From assembly GCF_963675165.1 (NCBI RefSeq), contig NC_087384.1, forward strand, positions 4,829,182-4,893,181: DNA of 64,000 nt. Direction: 5' to 3'. A model generated the notes under the pieces. It was not told where the DNA came from and searched no databases. It saw nothing but the letters and a program-made list of their open reading frames with translations. The DNA comes from Halichondria panicea (lineage: Eukaryota; Porifera; Demospongiae; Suberitida; Halichondriidae). Shown here in pieces: positions 23,901 through 33,446 of this stretch. Position numbers and translations under genes: made by a program. How positions within the stretch are numbered: position 1 is the first letter of the stretch; the number at the start of each line of letters is the position of its first letter.

Positions 23901-23927
23901 CATGAACTAAAATGTGTGTATATATAG
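20926..23927 (+). CDS. Unrecognised basic, helical protein (four exons)
   Basis: Exons 20926-20986, 21121-21180, 21262-21324 and 22747-23927 all join in phase 1 and give 454 residues. I do not recognise the family. The protein starts MAKTLKSTPEASKRVIKLRSG, is rich in Lys, Ser and Thr, and has a linker GPPGTPPTPNK before a mostly helical 390-residue part. The middle contains repeated Lys-rich segments (STKNSTKLQGIKKPLKSILK). Four Cys sit near the end (KCDNPTCFIKK and two further on), too few and too scattered for a clear zinc finger. No transmembrane segment or signal peptide is seen. Consistent splice phases and a long uninterrupted last exon argue that it is real. Intron 3 is filled by nested transposons. 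Confidence 0.7.
21360..22680 (+). mobile_element. R1 repeat copy c, split by nested insertions
   Basis: The R1 body is present in order but interrupted. It begins ATGCCTTGGTGTGCGCACGC, carries a GCCTCG hairpin at about 21390-21470 and a TG run at 21493-21515, is broken by the 419-bp palindromic element at 21791-22209, then resumes with GAAATGCCATTGCAGCC and ends at CACCGAGGCATCAGCACCCG plus TGGTGCTTTCATT. All of it lies in intron 3 of the unrecognised gene. Confidence 0.65.
21791..22209. mobile_element. Palindromic DNA transposon with 9-bp target duplication (MULE-like)
   Basis: The element is 419 bp with arms of about 165 bp that are nearly exact inverted copies; ends are CAGAGGAGGCTGGAACC and its reverse complement. 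The 9-bp duplication ATCTACAAC flanks it (21782-21790, 22210-22218). Long inverted arms and a 9-bp duplication are typical of Mutator-like non-autonomous elements. Few arm mismatches suggest a fairly recent insertion. Confidence 0.85.
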
Positions 23928-24626
23928 TACGTGTGTGTTGTGTATAACTGTTTTCTGTACTCGTATAATTTCTTATTTTGTAAAATTATATTTCTTTCCA
24001 TTGATGAAAGTCTGGTATGCGATAATATTACGTAAAAACAATTTTATGAGTAGTTATAAATTACTAGCAATTAAGCACATGACTGTAATAATACTATAAT
24101 TATTAATGATCATTCTAAATTTTGATTGGTGCATGGGTAAATAAGGATGGAATTTTACTCTATATTTTGGACGTGCTACCATTTGAAGCATAATAAAACA
24201 TACACAGCACAACTCAAAGCATTGTTATAAAAGATAGGGTATTAAATTACATGGTGAGCCTCTCACTGCATACTCCACCCCTTTTACGCTGGTGCATCAG
24301 GTACAGCGCGGATGTCGTACCATAGCTCGATCTTCTGGTTCAAAGAATTTCATATAGAGTCAAAGATCAAGTGTGTCTTTCCTCCTCAGCAACGAAACGC
24401 TGGTTGGCTGCATTTCAACAACTTTATCAACCAGCCCAAAACCACTCGATAAAATTAATTATGAATGGTGAATAATAATTATTATGATACTATAAAAGGT
24501 ACGACTATAACACTCGCGATCGATCAGCACACACATCACGTGCACGTACACGGAGCAGCATGGGTAAAGAATTCATATTATTTTAATAAGCAACGTGCTA
24601 CAATAACTCAATATCAAAAAAAAAAT
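23928..24626. other. Intergenic spacer between convergent genes
   Basis: This spacer lies between the 3' ends of the unrecognised gene (plus) and the TRIM-NHL gene (minus). AT-rich; AATAAA-like sequences occur at about 24190 (plus). No gene or repeat with clear ends is seen. Confidence 0.4.
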
Positions 24627-26840
24627 TTAAGAAAATATTTGCACTCTATTGTTGCTATAATCAGACACATACACAACACCACACTGGTCTACTGCTATGC
24701 CATAAGGCTTTTTGAACTGCCCTCGTCTAGATCCATACGATCCAAATGACTTGAGAAACACCCCCTCACTTGTGAACACTGAGACACGCCCGTTCCCATC
24801 TTCATCTTCTCCCACATACACTAGATCATCACTGCCCACACAGATACTGATAGGATCGTTAAGTTCTCCATCGTTACTGCCTTCGTTCCCAAACTGCCTC
24901 AGATAGCCACCATCGGATGTAAAGACTTGCACTCGATTATTACCTGCATCAGCCACATACACACAACCACTACAATCAGATGCAATGTCCCAGGGAGAGT
25001 AAAACTGTCCATTACCACCACCTTCACTACCGAACTTGCTGGAGAAGGTTAGATCAGAGTTAAAGATGTGAACACAGTGAGCACTGTTATCAGCCACGTA
25101 CACCTTATTCCCAGCGACAATGTTGACACACATACCAAAAAGATCTCTAAACTGGCCAGGACCATCGCCATTACTACCTATTTCTGCTATCAAATCTCCT
25201 CCGCTTGAGAACTTCAACAGTCGATGCTTACCATAGTCAACTACCAGAATGTTGTCATCACTGTCCACTGCCACACCTTGAGGATATTTCATCTCCCCAA
25301 CAGCTGTACCTCGAGTGTCTAATTTTCGCAGCTGGTTCCCTGTGGGGCTAAATATCGAGACAATACCAGCATCGTATTCAGCTACAATTATCTCCCCAGC
25401 TTGGTTGACTGCCACTCCACAAGGTGACTTGAGATCATTGATAGTGTTGATAACAGTTCCCAGTTTATCGATTGGAGTCTTGACTGCCACAGGGAATGGA
25501 CTTCCTGCCACATCCTCCTCACCCACTCGCACGTGTAGCTGATGAGCCCCGCCCACTGTCGCCTGGTAGGATATCTCATAATCTCCCATCCTTCGTTTCT
25601 TCACACCATCTTTTGTGGTTTTGCCAGTTATTTTGGAGACGAGTTTGACGTCTGGCGGCGCTGAATTTAGCGGAGAAATAAATCGATAATACGCCGTTAC
25701 ATGTTCTGTAGTGATTGCTTTGCAAGGAATATTAACACAATGCATGACTCCAAATTCGTTACAGGACTTAACCATCTCAACAGAAGGCACAAAACAGGTG
25801 TTGGCCGTCTCACGAGGCTCTAGGTTGTTGAGGTCAAAGGTGTCTACCAGCTCTCTCACTTGCTTCATCACACCTTGCTTCATCTTTAGCACGTCTCCTG
25901 GAGATCCGGTACGAATGCTCTCCCTCACGAAATGCAGGCAGTTGTTACATTGGGTTTGGAAGATCTCTATATCCTTTCGTTGATCAGAGAGGGTCTTGAG
26001 CTGTTGTTGAGTGTGGCCTTCTAACCCGGTCATAAGCTCCGCCTCACGAGCATCAAAAGCTCGACGAATCTCATCGAACCTCGCATTGATATTGGTTGAA
26101 ATTTTCCCTTGGTGCTCAACAATTTCGGCATGCCTACCATCCAGATTGGCCAGAGCTGTGTCGGTGGCCTCTAGCTGTTTTTCAACGGGTCCCAGGGAGT
26201 CCAGGATCTCTTTCTTGTGGCTCTCAAAGGTGTCGGTAATCACACAGTATTTGTGGTCTTTGTGTATATGAACGATACAGTGAGTGCAAATCAACTCCCC
26301 ACAAGTTTCGCAATAAAGTTTCATATTTTCGTCATGTTTCGGGCAGCGAGGGAATGTCTTCTTTGGGGAAATTAGATGAGTCAAGTCCCCTTCCACTTTT
26401 TCGATACTAACAACTTCGTGGCCTTCAAACTCCTCCCACTCTTCGTGCATTTCAGTACACTTCTCGCAGATGAACTTGGTGCATTGTCGGCAAAAGCTAG
26501 TGGCTTTACGAGTCGTCTTTACACATTTCTCACAGGCCAATTTCTGAGGCTCTTCAATTTTCTTGAGTGTTTCCCGGATGTCAAAAAGATGGTGGACATG
26601 AAAGGCAGCCTGGAGGCCGCTCACAGCAGTGGGGGGTAGGGGGGTGGGCTGGCGACACTCAGGGCATTCGAGCTGGCCTTGTCGATTGTGGGCAAGTATT
26701 TCCTCGAGACAATGTTGACAGTAGACATGGAAACAGGAAAGGAGTCGAGCGTTGGTGTAGGGCTCCAGACAGGCTGGGCATGACAGCTGGTCCTCTACTT
26801 TGGAGAGAGTTTCTTGAGCAGTACTCAGTCTCTCAGCCAT
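24627..26840 (-). CDS. TRIM-NHL protein (RING, two B-boxes, coiled coil, filamin, six NHL repeats)
   Basis: A single uninterrupted reading frame of 737 residues. Residues 21-62 are a C3HC4 RING (CPACLEPYTNARLLSCFHVYC, CPEC). A B-box 1-like region covers about 100-145 (CEKCVKTT, CRQC, CEKC), and B-box 2 about 164-200 (CPKHDENMKLYCETC, CTHCIVHIHKDH). A coiled coil follows to about 330, then a filamin-type Ig domain (about 345-460). Six NHL repeats close a propeller, from SPCGVAVNQAGEIIVAEYDA to KPYGIAVDQCGVVYVSDYSNNRVQIFS minus its last residues. The order matches the TRIM2/TRIM3/TRIM71 group: E3 ubiquitin ligases whose NHL propeller binds RNA or protein partners. Intact and intronless in the coding part. 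Orthology within the group cannot be set by eye. Confidence 0.93.
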   Translation of the reverse strand: MAERLSTAQETLSKVEDQLSCPACLEPYTNARLLSCFHVYCQHCLEEILAHNRQGQLECPECRQPTPLPPTAVSGLQAAFHVHHLFDIRETLKKIEEPQKLACEKCVKTTRKATSFCRQCTKFICEKCTEMHEEWEEFEGHEVVSIEKVEGDLTHLISPKKTFPRCPKHDENMKLYCETCGELICTHCIVHIHKDHKYCVITDTFESHKKEILDSLGPVEKQLEATDTALANLDGRHAEIVEHQGKISTNINARFDEIRRAFDAREAELMTGLEGHTQQQLKTLSDQRKDIEIFQTQCNNCLHFVRESIRTGSPGDVLKMKQGVMKQVRELVDTFDLNNLEPRETANTCFVPSVEMVKSCNEFGVMHCVNIPCKAITTEHVTAYYRFISPLNSAPPDVKLVSKITGKTTKDGVKKRRMGDYEISYQATVGGAHQLHVRVGEEDVAGSPFPVAVKTPIDKLGTVINTINDLKSPCGVAVNQAGEIIVAEYDAGIVSIFSPTGNQLRKLDTRGTAVGEMKYPQGVAVDSDDNILVVDYGKHRLLKFSSGGDLIAEIGSNGDGPGQFRDLFGMCVNIVAGNKVYVADNSAHCVHIFNSDLTFSSKFGSEGGGNGQFYSPWDIASDCSGCVYVADAGNNRVQVFTSDGGYLRQFGNEGSNDGELNDPISICVGSDDLVYVGEDEDGNGRVSVFTSEGVFLKSFGSYGSRRGQFKKPYGIAVDQCGVVYVSDYSNNRVQIFS

Positions 26841-27639
26841 TGACAGAACTGGAGAGGAGAGAGAAAAATATTTAAAGGGGGCCCGTCTATCTTTTCTTTA
26901 TGAATTAGTACTTTACTTAACCTATCAACTGAGAAGCTTAAGGTGTACAACAATTATGTATTATGCATGCTCACCTTTATTAATTTTAGTATGATATATA
27001 GCAGAATGAAAAGCTCAAAGCTCGGCAAAAGCAGCTGTATATAGATACTCTCAGCTCTCAGCTCTCACAGTGACAGGTCAGGTGATGCATGCATGATATA
27101 ATGCATGATTTGAGAGCACATGAATTGTTAGCCTCGACCCCCGGCCGATCCGTCTCCAATTGAACGCTAGGTCGCCTTCTATTAAAAAAAAATCGGCCTG
27201 GGACCGAGGCTAATGAATGTGTGTGTTCAGCGGTAAGGGATGACGTAAGTAAAATAACTCATACCACCCTGGGCCGGGCCATGCCTTGCCTCGAGACCAG
27301 GCCTGTTGACTTTACGTACCTCTCAGCTTTTGGAGTGATAGTTATTGCGCGCGTGTACAGTGTAACCTCGCGGACCCATGGAGACCCTGGTATATTATAA
27401 CCTCTGGCTTGCGAGACTATGTACAGTGTATGTTATAATTTTGGCGGGTAATTATTTTTCAAGGGTAGACTCTATAATGCATGAACAGGCAATTTTTGCG
27501 GTTGATATTTTCGCGGGTTGGTGCAATTTGTGAATTGCACATTGACAAAACATAATTATTAGCACTCGAAGATTATACCCACCATAATTATACATGTACC
27601 ATATAGGTAGATATGCATGTGTGTGCGTGTGTGTGTGTG
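26841..27639. other. Upstream region of TRIM-NHL with hairpin MITE copies
   Basis: No gene is seen. A hairpin repeat at about 27129-27214 starts TTAGCCTCGACCCCCGGCC and ends GGCCTGGGACCGAGGCTAA. A half copy is at about 27287-27303 (GCCTCGAGACCAGGCC). A fragment with GGCGGGTAATTATTTTTC and TTTTGCGGTTGATATTTTCG at 27442-27516 resembles the TATAGCGGG MITE family. The TRIM-NHL promoter should lie here. Confidence 0.5.
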
Positions 27640-28500
27640 TGTCCACAAAGCTCCTTACATCAAGATAAATTCCTTACAAATGGCAGACTGTGAGTTGAGT
27701 GTGCATTGTTTGCATGCGGTTATATGGGTTGCATGGTATATGTGCATGCGCCCTTTACGTAGAGATAAATTCATTATACATGCAGCGTCTGTTGTGTATA
27801 CATGCATGTATATACATGTCCTTAAAGTTCCTTACATGAGTATAAATCCCTTACAAATATGTGTGCCGATCACACATACATGCATGCATGCATGTGGGTG
27901 TGCATGTGCATGTACATAATTATATATATATATATATATATATGTCCCTGACAGTTCCTTACATAAGGAGAAATTGCTTACAAATATAATTATAGTTGCA
28001 ATTTCGTTGTATATGCATGCATGCATGCATGTGTATGTCCTGAAAGTTCCTTACAATAAGGAGAAATTCCTTACAAGTATTGTGTATCACATGTGCATGC
28101 ATGTATGCATGGGTATGCATCACATGTGTATATGCCTGAAAGTTTCTTACATAAGGAGAAATTCCTTACAAATAAATTATGGTGTCCAATTTTATTGTGT
28201 ATCACATGTGGGTGCATGTGCATCACATGTGTGTATGCCTGAAAGTTCCTTACATAAGGAGAAATTCCTTACAATTAAATTATGGTGTCCAATTTTATTG
28301 TGTATCACATGTGGGTGTGCATCACATGTGTGTATGCCTGAAAGTTCCTTACATAAGGAGAAATTCCTTACAAATAAAATATTAGTGTCCGCATTGTGTA
28401 TAATTATACATGCATGCATGCATGTGCATGGGTGTGCATGCATCACATGTGTGTATATGTTCTGAAAGTTCCTTACATAAAGAGAAATTCCTTACAATGG
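27640..28500. repeat. Satellite array with a conserved core of about 32 bp
   Basis: Nine cores of the type AAGTTCCTTACATAAGGAGA followed by AATTCCTTACAA start at about 27647, 27750, 27824, 27950, 28043, 28139, 28241, 28341 and 28465. Spacing is 74-126 bp. The leftmost three are most diverged and 28139-28341 most alike. Linkers are CATGCATG/CACATGTG-rich and partly repeated. The core has internal near-symmetry: TTCCTTAC occurs twice, around a central TAAGGAGAA. Frames that stay open across it follow the repeat period and are not genes. Confidence 0.85.
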
Positions 28501-28928
28501 TTTAATTGGATGCAGGAGCGCAAAGAAGATATTATACAGCTGTTCAACTGACTGACATGCATGCACTAAGAAGAGAATTTTACTGGTATATACTTATACG
28601 TTATGTGCATGCATGTGTATATATATGCATGCATGTATAAATTATACTAACCCTAACCCTCACCCTATATACATGTTATTTATTGATACACGACGATAAA
28701 ATTATATTTTATTAGCACTACATGTATATAATAATACACTGACTTTGCTATATTCATTACGATCAATCGATAATCGCATGAATAAAGAATATATAATTAT
28801 GATGTGATTAAATGATTTACTGCCAGAAAAAAGAGTTGAAATCAACATAATGCATGCACATGCGCATGCTGAAACGCAAAACAGATTATATATAGTCAGT
28901 CGTATTTTGAATTATTAAGTTTCATTAG

Positions 28929-29207
28929 TCAATGCTTGAAAGAACATTTCCATTTCCTTTTGAGTACGTACCCTTTTATACATTTCTTATGAAACCACCT
29001 TGGACAAAAGTCACACCCCACCCACTTGGCTTCTTGACTATCTATAAATGGTTCTTTACATACATGGCACCTCGACTCGTCAATCTTAGTGCGTTTTCTT
29101 TTTGACTTGGGCTGGTGATCATCCTCCAAGGCTGTAATTGTTAAACACCCTTGAAGTTTGTTTGCAGCTTGTACCAAGGGATGATCGATCTGTAGGTGGT
29201 CGTACAC
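28929..29207 (-). CDS. PHD-like zinc finger, C-terminal fragment of an element-type protein
   Basis: The open segment holds a Lys-rich stretch (KSKRKRTKIDE) and a PHD-like finger: CHVC, then CDFC, then WFHKKC, and a final WKC with the last Cys position taken by His at the C-terminus (SFKH, stop). Fingers of this form cap some transposases and element proteins as well as host chromatin proteins. The frame is open upstream to a TGA at about 29252. The tandem repeat upstream is read in a different frame, so the two may be joined by splicing or separated by a frameshift. No start codon is convincing. It sits downstream of the ATPase gene on the same strand. Confidence 0.5.
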   Translation of the reverse strand: MYDHLQIDHPLVQAANKLQGCLTITALEDDHQPKSKRKRTKIDESRCHVCKEPFIDSQEAKWVGCDFCPRWFHKKCIKGYVLKRKWKCSFKH

Positions 29208-29214
29208 GCTTCCT

Positions 29215-29640
29215 TCTTGCTGACCGTTTTGCTCTGGTTTGCTTCACAATGAGTTTGGACTGGGTGTCAGAATCTAGAGTATCCTCTACCCGGAGAGGAT
29301 TCGTTTGATCAACAATGAGTTTGGTGAACTGGGCGTCAGAATCTAGAGGACTCGTTTGCTTAACAACAATGAGTTTGGACTGGGCGTCAGAATCTAGAGT
29401 ATCCTTTACCCGGAGAGGACTCGTTTGCTCAACAATGAGTTTGGACTGGGCGTCAGAATCTAGAGTATCCTTTACCCGGAGAGGACTCGTTTGCTCAACA
29501 ATGAGTTTGGACTGGGCGTCAGAATCTAGAGTATCCTTTACCCGGAGAGGACTCGTTTACTCAACAATGAGTTTGGACTGGACGTCAGAATCTAGAGTAT
29601 CTTCTACCCGGAGAGAACTTGCTTGCTCATCATTAATGGT
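29215..29640 (-). repeat. 66-bp tandem repeat, coding-like (22-residue period)
   Basis: About six units, best conserved at 29365-29620 (for example AATGAGTTTGGACTGGGCGT on the plus strand). The unit is 66 bp, so minus-strand translation repeats every 22 residues (EQTSPLRVKDT, then LDSDAQSKLIV). One unit has TAA where the others have CAA, and one unit is shorter. A 66-bp period kept in frame suggests a formerly coding low-complexity segment upstream of the PHD-like finger. Confidence 0.7.
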
Positions 29641-30404
29641 GAATGAGTTGCCTGCTTCTGGTCAGCGAGGCGTATGATGGTGTACGTCCTGTTTGCGAAT
29701 AATATGTGCAGGAGTGTCGGGTGGAGTAAGGACGACAGAGTCCAACTCTTGTTCTGTATATGGAGACACATTTTTTTGATTACATAATTATAATGCTTAT
29801 ACATGAGTCATTTTAAAATTAAAAAAGACGCACATGCATGCATAAACATTCACCCCTTGCGTTAAGCTTCATCGCACAGCGGCAAAACAACTTTTACCGT
29901 AATTACATATAATTATAATCTTGAATCTATATACAGCATATGCAACGACAGTGTTTTTGTCGCCTTCTACAACTTTCAACTAAGTAGTAACTCATTAGCA
30001 GTTCACGCAGTCCATGAAAGTGTATATAGCTCGCTCACACGCTGCACACATGCAAAGTGTGTATTGTTATACTTAAGTCACCACTGATTGTCATTTTATT
30101 ATCTATATTTGTACAATACATATCTCGTGCACGTCAGGTGACAGTGTCAGCCACATGTTATAATTATAAAAAGTGCATGAAGTGAATACAAATCTAAATA
30201 GCAAGCCGGTACGTAGACAGCTATACTATAATTATGGAGATCTATTTAGGCCATTACACAGGGTAATAATAATGCTAATGCATATAGATCTGCATCATGC
30301 ATGTATTATAATTTACCTTCTACTTTGGCCTCCACGATGTCAAAAAATGCCTGGGGTACATCTGAATGGGGAGCGATCATGCAGGAATGGCCTACACCAT
30401 TCTC
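29641..30404. other. Spacer between the PHD/repeat segment and the ATPase gene
   Basis: No gene is seen. A segment at about 29857-29930 (TTGCGTTAAGCTTCATCGCA, then ACTTTTACCGTAAT and GAATCTATATA) is loosely repeated in direct orientation at about 37503-37610. Confidence 0.35.
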
Positions 30405-32929
30405 TCATGTGATTTTTGTTCCTTCATTCTTCTCGGCCAGAAAATACTGGGTGGCAGTTGTCTTCACATTCGCACGTCTCCTAAGCTTTTTCCTAATCCC
30501 ACTTTCCTCTTCGTGCGGTATTTCCTTAAGGTCTAAGCCTTTCAAGAATTGCTTGAGTAGTACGGCAACTCCAATTTGCTTTCTTCGTTCGTCACCAATA
30601 AAATAAGAGCATTTGGGGTTGATCACTCTCAGAATCTATCAAATGTGTTTTTTCAATATGATAAATATAATAATAATTATACGTATACTGCGGCATAAAA
30701 GTTCACGGTCATGAATTGACGTCATGCATGCATGATTATAATACCTCAGAAATGGAAGAAGCTCTGGCATATGCCACCAAGTAATTTCCAAGGTTACTGA
30801 TGACTGAACTCTGAAATTTCTTTATTCCCGGCACAAGTATATCGTCAAACCAAGAAATCAGACTATCTCCATCAACTATGTCACTCATCCCGGATATCTG
30901 CGCATACATGAATGCATGTGTAAAGTGTATATATCATACTGCATGCATGTATATAATTATATAGCAAAAAGTAGAAGTGCATGATTTTGCAGCGTATGCA
31001 TATACAGGCAATCATGATTATGGGCTGATTCCAAAAATGAAACAAACCTCCAGAGCAGAAGCCAGAAGAAGACTGTATTCAATCACTGCTCTGGAGTCAA
31101 GGTTGGGTAACATCTCCTTAATGTGTGCTTGAATATTCTTGAGCTTTGTGGGCTGCATACAAGCCACATTGTACCCAATCCTCACAACGGCTGGTCCGGC
31201 TGCTGGTGCCAATGAGAAAATCTCATTTATTGCCTCTGTCGACTGGAGATTGTACTCAAGGTGATGAGGAAACATTACAATTCTTCCTCTGCATACCACC
31301 CTATATAGAGTGTGGGGGAGCACAGGTGTAGCAACTTAAGGCAATAATTATTATAGGAAGGCTCTGCATAGCAAGGCGCGCTGACTACATAATTATAACC
31401 ATGCAATAGTTAGCTTTTATTAAATGCCGATTAGCAACTACGTACGTAAACTGTATAATACTATAGGTTTATAAGATTATATACCTCTTGTCCATTGAAG
31501 CTAGAGCATCCAAAATGTGCACATTGGCTGTTACTAGAGGAGACACACGACAAGAGCCACTTGACAGTGCATTACCAGTTGTATTACCACCGAAGACTGT
31601 CAGCAGGATCTTCATAACTTGCTCTGCCGTGTCAGGGTCGTCAAAACACCACGGCATACCACCATGAAGCAACTTCCGTAAGAGAGCATCACTGATGGAA
31701 GAGAAACGAACATGTCTGACTCCTAGTGCAGCTAGACAGAGCTCCACACTCTTGGTTTTACCACGGTTTACTTCTCCCACAACCATTGTGACACCAAAAC
31801 TCCCGTAAGTTGCTTGTAGCTTCTCATAAAACAACGAGGAAGCCACAGAGCCTATAAAAAAGGTAATGGATGACATGCAGCCACATGCGTGCAGTTATAG
31901 GATGGACATTAATATTAACTAACCTAACACAAAGACAGCAGAGTAGAAATTGCTCTGAGTCAGCTCACGCAGGCCACCTAACAGTACATCCAATGGCCTA
32001 TCAGGAGTAGGGATGGTAGGGAGTGTCTTGTAAAACTGTACCCCGCTTGGAACTACTCCTTCTTTCTTGATTACACTCTCGACCCATACGTAAGTGCATT
32101 CTCGAAGTGGTATGATCTCACCGTCCTCTTTCACATGGACATAAGGACTGAGAACAATAATCTCACTATCAGGCTGCCTTCCTAGTGCAACAATTGCTTT
32201 TCTGATTCTTCGAGAATAGTCAGGGTCACTAAAATTATATTTCATTAGATATAGTGTACATGGATAAATCTCACTTTTCGAAGTCCACAAGCTTGTTCCA
32301 GAAGATGTCAGTGAGCTGACTGCTTTTAAGCTTAGACATTAACAATTTCTCGGGAACAGCACTGCCCAACTCTTTAGCAATGTTAAAGCCTTTTTGGTGG
32401 GTTTTATGCCAGGGAAGAAAACAAACCCTATAAAACAGTAAAACACAATTCATAGTAATTTAATAGTCACCATGCATGCAATCACTAACCCCTTGTCGTC
32501 TGTTCCAGAGGCCTTCACCTCCACAATGAAGCCACTGTAATCTGTGTTGTCATCACTTTCAAAAGGTGACGAAACTCTGCAAACGAACTTGAAAGTAAAG
32601 TTTGTCAGGGGAGTAAATATGTCGCCTGCTTTCAGGTAGCCAATGGCATTGTTTTGCTCTGTGAATTCTGCACAAAAACAGTCTATAATTGTATACATAA
32701 TTATATGGTTTTACCAAGGAAATTACATGTAATTGTCACATGCAATTCCTGCTAATATACATGTTTTGGAAAAATATTTTCACAAAATAGATCTAATATC
32801 TCGGCAAAAGGCTGTCTGTTCAGAGACAGGCATGCATGCAAGGGATAATGATGCCAGTATACAATCTAAAAGTCATTCCAAATGGCTGTACATTCATGCA
32901 GTTGACTAACCTGGTGATGAGTGCTCCAT
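30405..32929 (-). CDS. P-loop ATPase, helicase/DUF927-like, divergent to a KDZ transposase gene
   Basis: Eight exons join in phase: 32911-32929, 32490-32667, 32275-32427, 31924-32228, 31485-31851, 31048-31300, 30745-30897 and 30405-30635 (1659 nt, 552 aa). The first ATG (MEHSSPEF) is chosen because it gives the right phase; it is the least certain part. Walker A is GEVNRGKTKS (about 244-253) and the Walker B-like strand is MPWCFDDPD (about 284-292). A sensor-like LVTAN follows at about 324, then KRVVCRGRI with possible arginine-finger residues. The layout resembles DUF927 or superfamily-3-like helicase ATPases of mobile elements, but I cannot assign the family. All motifs look intact. The start lies about 520 bp from the KDZ gene start on the other strand. 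It could be a host gene, but a second gene of the same element seems more likely. Confidence 0.7.
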
Positions 32930-33446
32930 GCTTGCCAGAGGTCAACTTGCACTTGTTTCTTGCTTGTCTGAGGCACACTGACGCTAGATAGCAGCTACTA
33001 TTGACAGCAAAGACATGATAGACTTCTCTCTTAGATTTACCATGCAGGTCTCCGGTATGTGGCAAGTCAGCGCGCCATACACCTCAGTCCACCAATGATA
33101 ATGCTCATATTTGACCGCAATGACGAAATCAGCGCGCCTTACAGTACTGGAACCATACACTGGAAGCAGAGTAGAGGACACAAACCACCAGTAACTGGAC
33201 ACCTTGTCCACCAATGATAATGCTTATACTTTACCACAATGGCGCGCCTTACAGTAGGTTACTGTACTGGAATAGAATATTCTACACAACTAGATCTGGA
33301 CACCACCTTGACACACCTCACCCACAAAAATCACAATTAATGCTGATTCATCTTGCAACTGCTAGAATATAGGCTATAGTTCATGCCAAGGTTTAGCTAA
33401 TCAAAGTTTATAGCATACACAGTCACTTATAGCTACAGAGATATAT
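32930..33446. promoter_or_regulatory. Divergent intergenic region with an internal direct repeat
   Basis: The region lies between the ATPase and KDZ start codons. Two imperfect direct copies of a segment of about 130 bp are present: CCACCAATGATAATGCTCAT at about 33090 and CCACCAATGATAATGCTTAT at about 33209, each followed by a GCGCGCCTTACAGTA-type sequence (33135 and 33242). A third GCGCGCC occurs at about 33070. Repeated blocks in the region between divergent genes could be transposase-binding or promoter elements; this is inference. Confidence 0.45.

Noticed and set aside
25315-26639. Several plus-strand open frames within 24.6-26.9 kb
   Set aside because: All are antisense shadows of the TRIM-NHL coding sequence.
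27974-28465. Open frame of 163 residues across the satellite
   Set aside because: The peptide repeats with the satellite period and has no start context or domain.
27640-28500. CRISPR-like array of repeats and spacers
   Set aside because: Spacing varies from 74 to 126 bp, the linkers resemble one another, and the genome is a eukaryote. It is a satellite.
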